From positions 1 to 7,235 of the forward strand of contig SOKM01000034.1 in assembly GCA_004375785.1 (NCBI GenBank): DNA of 7,235 bases, written 5' to 3'. Positions 6,435 to 7,235 of the stretch are shown piece by piece; position 1 is the first letter of the stretch, and every line of letters starts with the position of its first letter. Source of the stretch: Candidatus Cloacimonadota bacterium. Lineage in GTDB: Bacteria; Hydrothermota; E44-bin80. The translations under genes and the position numbers were made by a program. The notes below the pieces were generated by a model that saw only the letters and a program-made list of their open reading frames with translations, was not told where the DNA came from and ran no database searches.

Positions 6435-6443
6435 CCGCAGACT
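6431..6443 (+). repeat. Truncated GTAG-hairpin unit overlapping the argF stop codon
   Basis: GTAGCCGCAGACT begins with the same nine bases as the unit read on the minus strand from 6548 (GTAGCCGCA), so 6431-6439 and 6540-6548 form a perfect 9-bp inverted pair. The mirrored half of the hairpin is missing; the inverted-repeat element at 6443 starts instead. The TAG at 6432-6434 is the argF stop. Truncation by insertion is an inference. Confidence 0.4.
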
Positions 6444-6583
6444 AAAAAGACTGTGCCAAAATACCGCTTTTAGGTAGGCGCAGGCTTTAGCCTGCGAACT
6501 TAACTTCTTATAATACAATGAATTACGCAATCTAAAGGTTGCGGCTACCATGCAAAAATTCACATTTTGGCACAGTCTTTTTA
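6443..6583. mobile_element. MITE-like element with perfect 20-bp terminal inverted repeats
   Basis: TAAAAAGACTGTGCCAAAAT (6443-6462) is the exact reverse complement of 6564-6583. The 141-bp element is too short for a transposase, so it would be moved in trans. Both outermost dinucleotides are TA. If that is the target duplication, the true inverted repeat is 18 bp and the element is of the IS630/Tc1-mariner type. The GACTGTGCCAAAA termini also resemble some other IS ends, and no 8-bp duplication is visible. An 11-base word of the right end (TTGGCACAGTC) recurs at 6671-6681. The interior contains another palindromic pair (6473-6549). Confidence 0.6.
6473..6549. repeat. Inverted pair of GTAG-hairpin units inside the MITE-like element
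   Basis: The left unit, 6474-6496, starts GTAG and contains a perfect 8-bp stem, CGCAGGCT-TT-AGCCTGCG (6479-6496). The right unit, 6526-6548, is the same design on the minus strand: GTAGCCGCAACCT, then AGATTGCG, with a 7-bp stem including one G-U pair. The outer ends GGTAGGCGCA and TGCGGCTACC are complementary at 9 of 10 positions. The 29 bases between the units include TATAAT (6509-6514) with no good -35. The order of insertion relative to the 6443-6583 repeat cannot be read directly; nesting suggests it went in second. Confidence 0.55.
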
Positions 6584-6610
6584 CCCTGAATCATACGGTG
6601 CAGGGTTTAT

Positions 6611-6642
6611 CCTGAGCCTTTCGAAGGACTCCTCGCAATGAC
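6611..6642 (-). repeat. Half copy of the GTCATTGCGAG element with a GAGCCTTTCGAAGGACTC hairpin
   Basis: CTCGCAATGAC (6632-6642) is the exact reverse complement of the left end of the element at 5227. Just before it, GAG-CCTT, a TCG loop and AAGG-A-CTC form a hairpin with one bulged A. The left arm of the element is absent, so it is a solo end or a decayed copy. CCTGAGCCTTTCGAAGGA is close to a motif common in dispersed bacterial repeats. The remaining sequence to ridA (6643-6720) shows no clear promoter. Confidence 0.48.
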
Positions 6643-6734
6643 AGCCTTTTTTGACCTGTCTGCCGAAGCCTTGGCACAGTCAGAAGTGCAACGCAGTTGA
6701 ATGAGTATTTACCAAGTATGAAAGGAGAAAAAAA

Positions 6735-7115
6735 ATGGAAAAAGAAATAATCACTACGGTTGATGCTCCTGAAGCAATCGGTCCCTACAGCCAGGCTATA
6801 AAAGCCGGTAACTTTGTTTTTACTGCAGGGCAAATTGCTCTTAACCCTTCCACCCAGAAAATAGTAGAAGGAGGTATCAAAGAGCAGACAGAGCAGGTAA
6901 TGAGAAATCTAAGAGCAATTCTTGAAAAAGCGAAGTTAACTTTCGAGGACGTCGTAAAGGTTGATGTTTTTCTAACTGAATTAGAAAACTTTTCAGAAAT
7001 GAACGAAATCTATTCACTCTATTTCTCTCAGGCGGAACCTGCACGGACAACCGTGATTGTGAAAGATCTGCCAAAGGGTTCACTTGTAGAAATCTCATTA
7101 ATCGCTATAGAATAA
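6735..7115 (+). CDS. ridA: RidA (YjgF/YER057c/UK114) family enamine/imine deaminase
   Basis: RidA hydrolyses reactive enamines and imines, such as 2-aminoacrylate released by PLP-dependent dehydratases, to keto acids and ammonia, protecting PLP enzymes from damage. It works as a cytoplasmic trimer with active sites between subunits. The 126 residues are full length. The family blocks are all present: APEAIGPYSQAI (11-22), FTAGQIALNP (29-38), the EPARTTV block with the carboxylate-binding arginine R104 (101-107, equivalent to E. coli R105) and LPKGSLVEI (112-120) with the conserved glutamate at 119. The arginine marks it as a true RidA-type deaminase and not one of the Rid subfamilies lacking it. 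AAGGAG (6722-6727) is 7 nt before the ATG. It is separated from argF by 300 bp of repeats, so co-transcription is doubtful. Confidence 0.95.
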   Translation: MEKEIITTVDAPEAIGPYSQAIKAGNFVFTAGQIALNPSTQKIVEGGIKEQTEQVMRNLRAILEKAKLTFEDVVKVDVFLTELENFSEMNEIYSLYFSQAEPARTTVIVKDLPKGSLVEISLIAIE

Positions 7116-7122
7116 GCAATGT

Positions 7123-7235
7123 TGTAGCGTTGGGGCTTGTCCCCAACAAAGACAGAAACGGTGAAGAAACCAGAGAAAAATGTAGCGTTGGGGCTTGTCC
7201 CCAACAAAGACAGAAACGGTGAAGAAACCAGAGAA
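7123..7235 (+). repeat. 58-bp tandem repeat (hairpin plus purine-rich spacer), cut by the window end
   Basis: Copy 1 is 7123-7180. Copy 2 begins at 7181 and is identical for all 55 bases available. Each unit is the 26-bp GTAG-hairpin also found at 5262-5287, plus a 32-bp almost all-purine spacer (AAGACAGAAACGG and following). Identity with copy 1 does not extend left of 7123 (T at 7122, A at 7180). It begins 7 nt after the ridA stop. It is not a CRISPR array, since the whole unit repeats without a variable spacer. The real copy number cannot be read here. Confidence 0.85.

Noticed and set aside
6509..6514. TATAAT inside the MITE-like element as a ridA promoter
   Set aside because: The hexamer 17 bp upstream (TTTAGC) is a poor -35, and the start would lie over 200 bp from ridA with hairpins between.
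6270..6563. Minus-strand frame overlapping the end of argF and the hairpin repeats
   Set aside because: Its N-terminal part (VAATFRLRN, SQAKACAYL) is only a translation of the GTAG-hairpin units, and its remainder is antisense to argF.
6591..6833. Minus-strand frame in the argF-ridA gap
   Set aside because: It is made of the half copy of the GTCATTGCGAG repeat plus antisense to the ridA start, with no protein-like features.
7123..7235. CRISPR array at the right edge
   Set aside because: The whole 58-bp unit is identical between copies, with no unique spacers and no cas genes, so it is a plain tandem repeat.

Overview
The window is AT-rich, densely coding bacterial DNA. It has five complete, readily recognised housekeeping genes, one complete lipoprotein gene of unknown function, and the first 14 codons of a divergent gene at the left edge. 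The gene content (Sec/lipobox lipoprotein with Ig-like and cohesin-like parts, LonA-type protease, Hsp20, PurM, ArgF, RidA) indicates a bacterium. The small hairpin repeats between genes are of a kind I associate with genomes of uncultivated bacteria, but I cannot assign a phylum from sequence alone. The window probably ends at a contig edge, because the last 113 bases are a 58-bp tandem repeat that stops exactly 55 bases into its second copy.

Layout. Positions 1-42 (minus strand) are the start of a secreted-protein gene with a strong ribosome binding site. Positions 43-442 are a divergent intergenic region. It contains a GC-rich block bounded by inverted repeats (195-301) and a good promoter (TTGACA-17-TATATT, 383-411) whose spacer is a perfect 18-bp palindrome, a likely operator. 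This promoter leads into a tightly packed plus-strand run: lipoprotein (443-1231), purM (1234-2256), hsp20 (2307-2744) and lon (2757-5153). The gaps are 2, 50 and 12 bp. The run therefore joins an envelope protein, a purine biosynthesis enzyme and two proteostasis genes. hsp20 and lon make functional sense as a pair; the other two are probably only transcriptional neighbours.

After lon comes a 360-bp gap holding a 72-base tract without a single G and a GTCATTGCGAG-type palindromic repeat with a second hairpin repeat nested inside it. argF (5514-6434) follows. Its stop codon lies in a truncated hairpin unit. A 300-bp gap then holds a MITE-like inverted-repeat element containing another inverted pair of hairpin units, followed by a half copy of the GTCATTGCGAG element. 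ridA (6735-7115) is last, followed by the tandem hairpin array.

The genes themselves are ordinary and look intact. The unusual material lies between them: several families of small hairpin repeats nested in each other, one apparently amplified as a tandem array, plus the palindromic operator candidate. I saw no RNA genes, CRISPR array, intact transposase, defence system or convincing intrinsic terminator.
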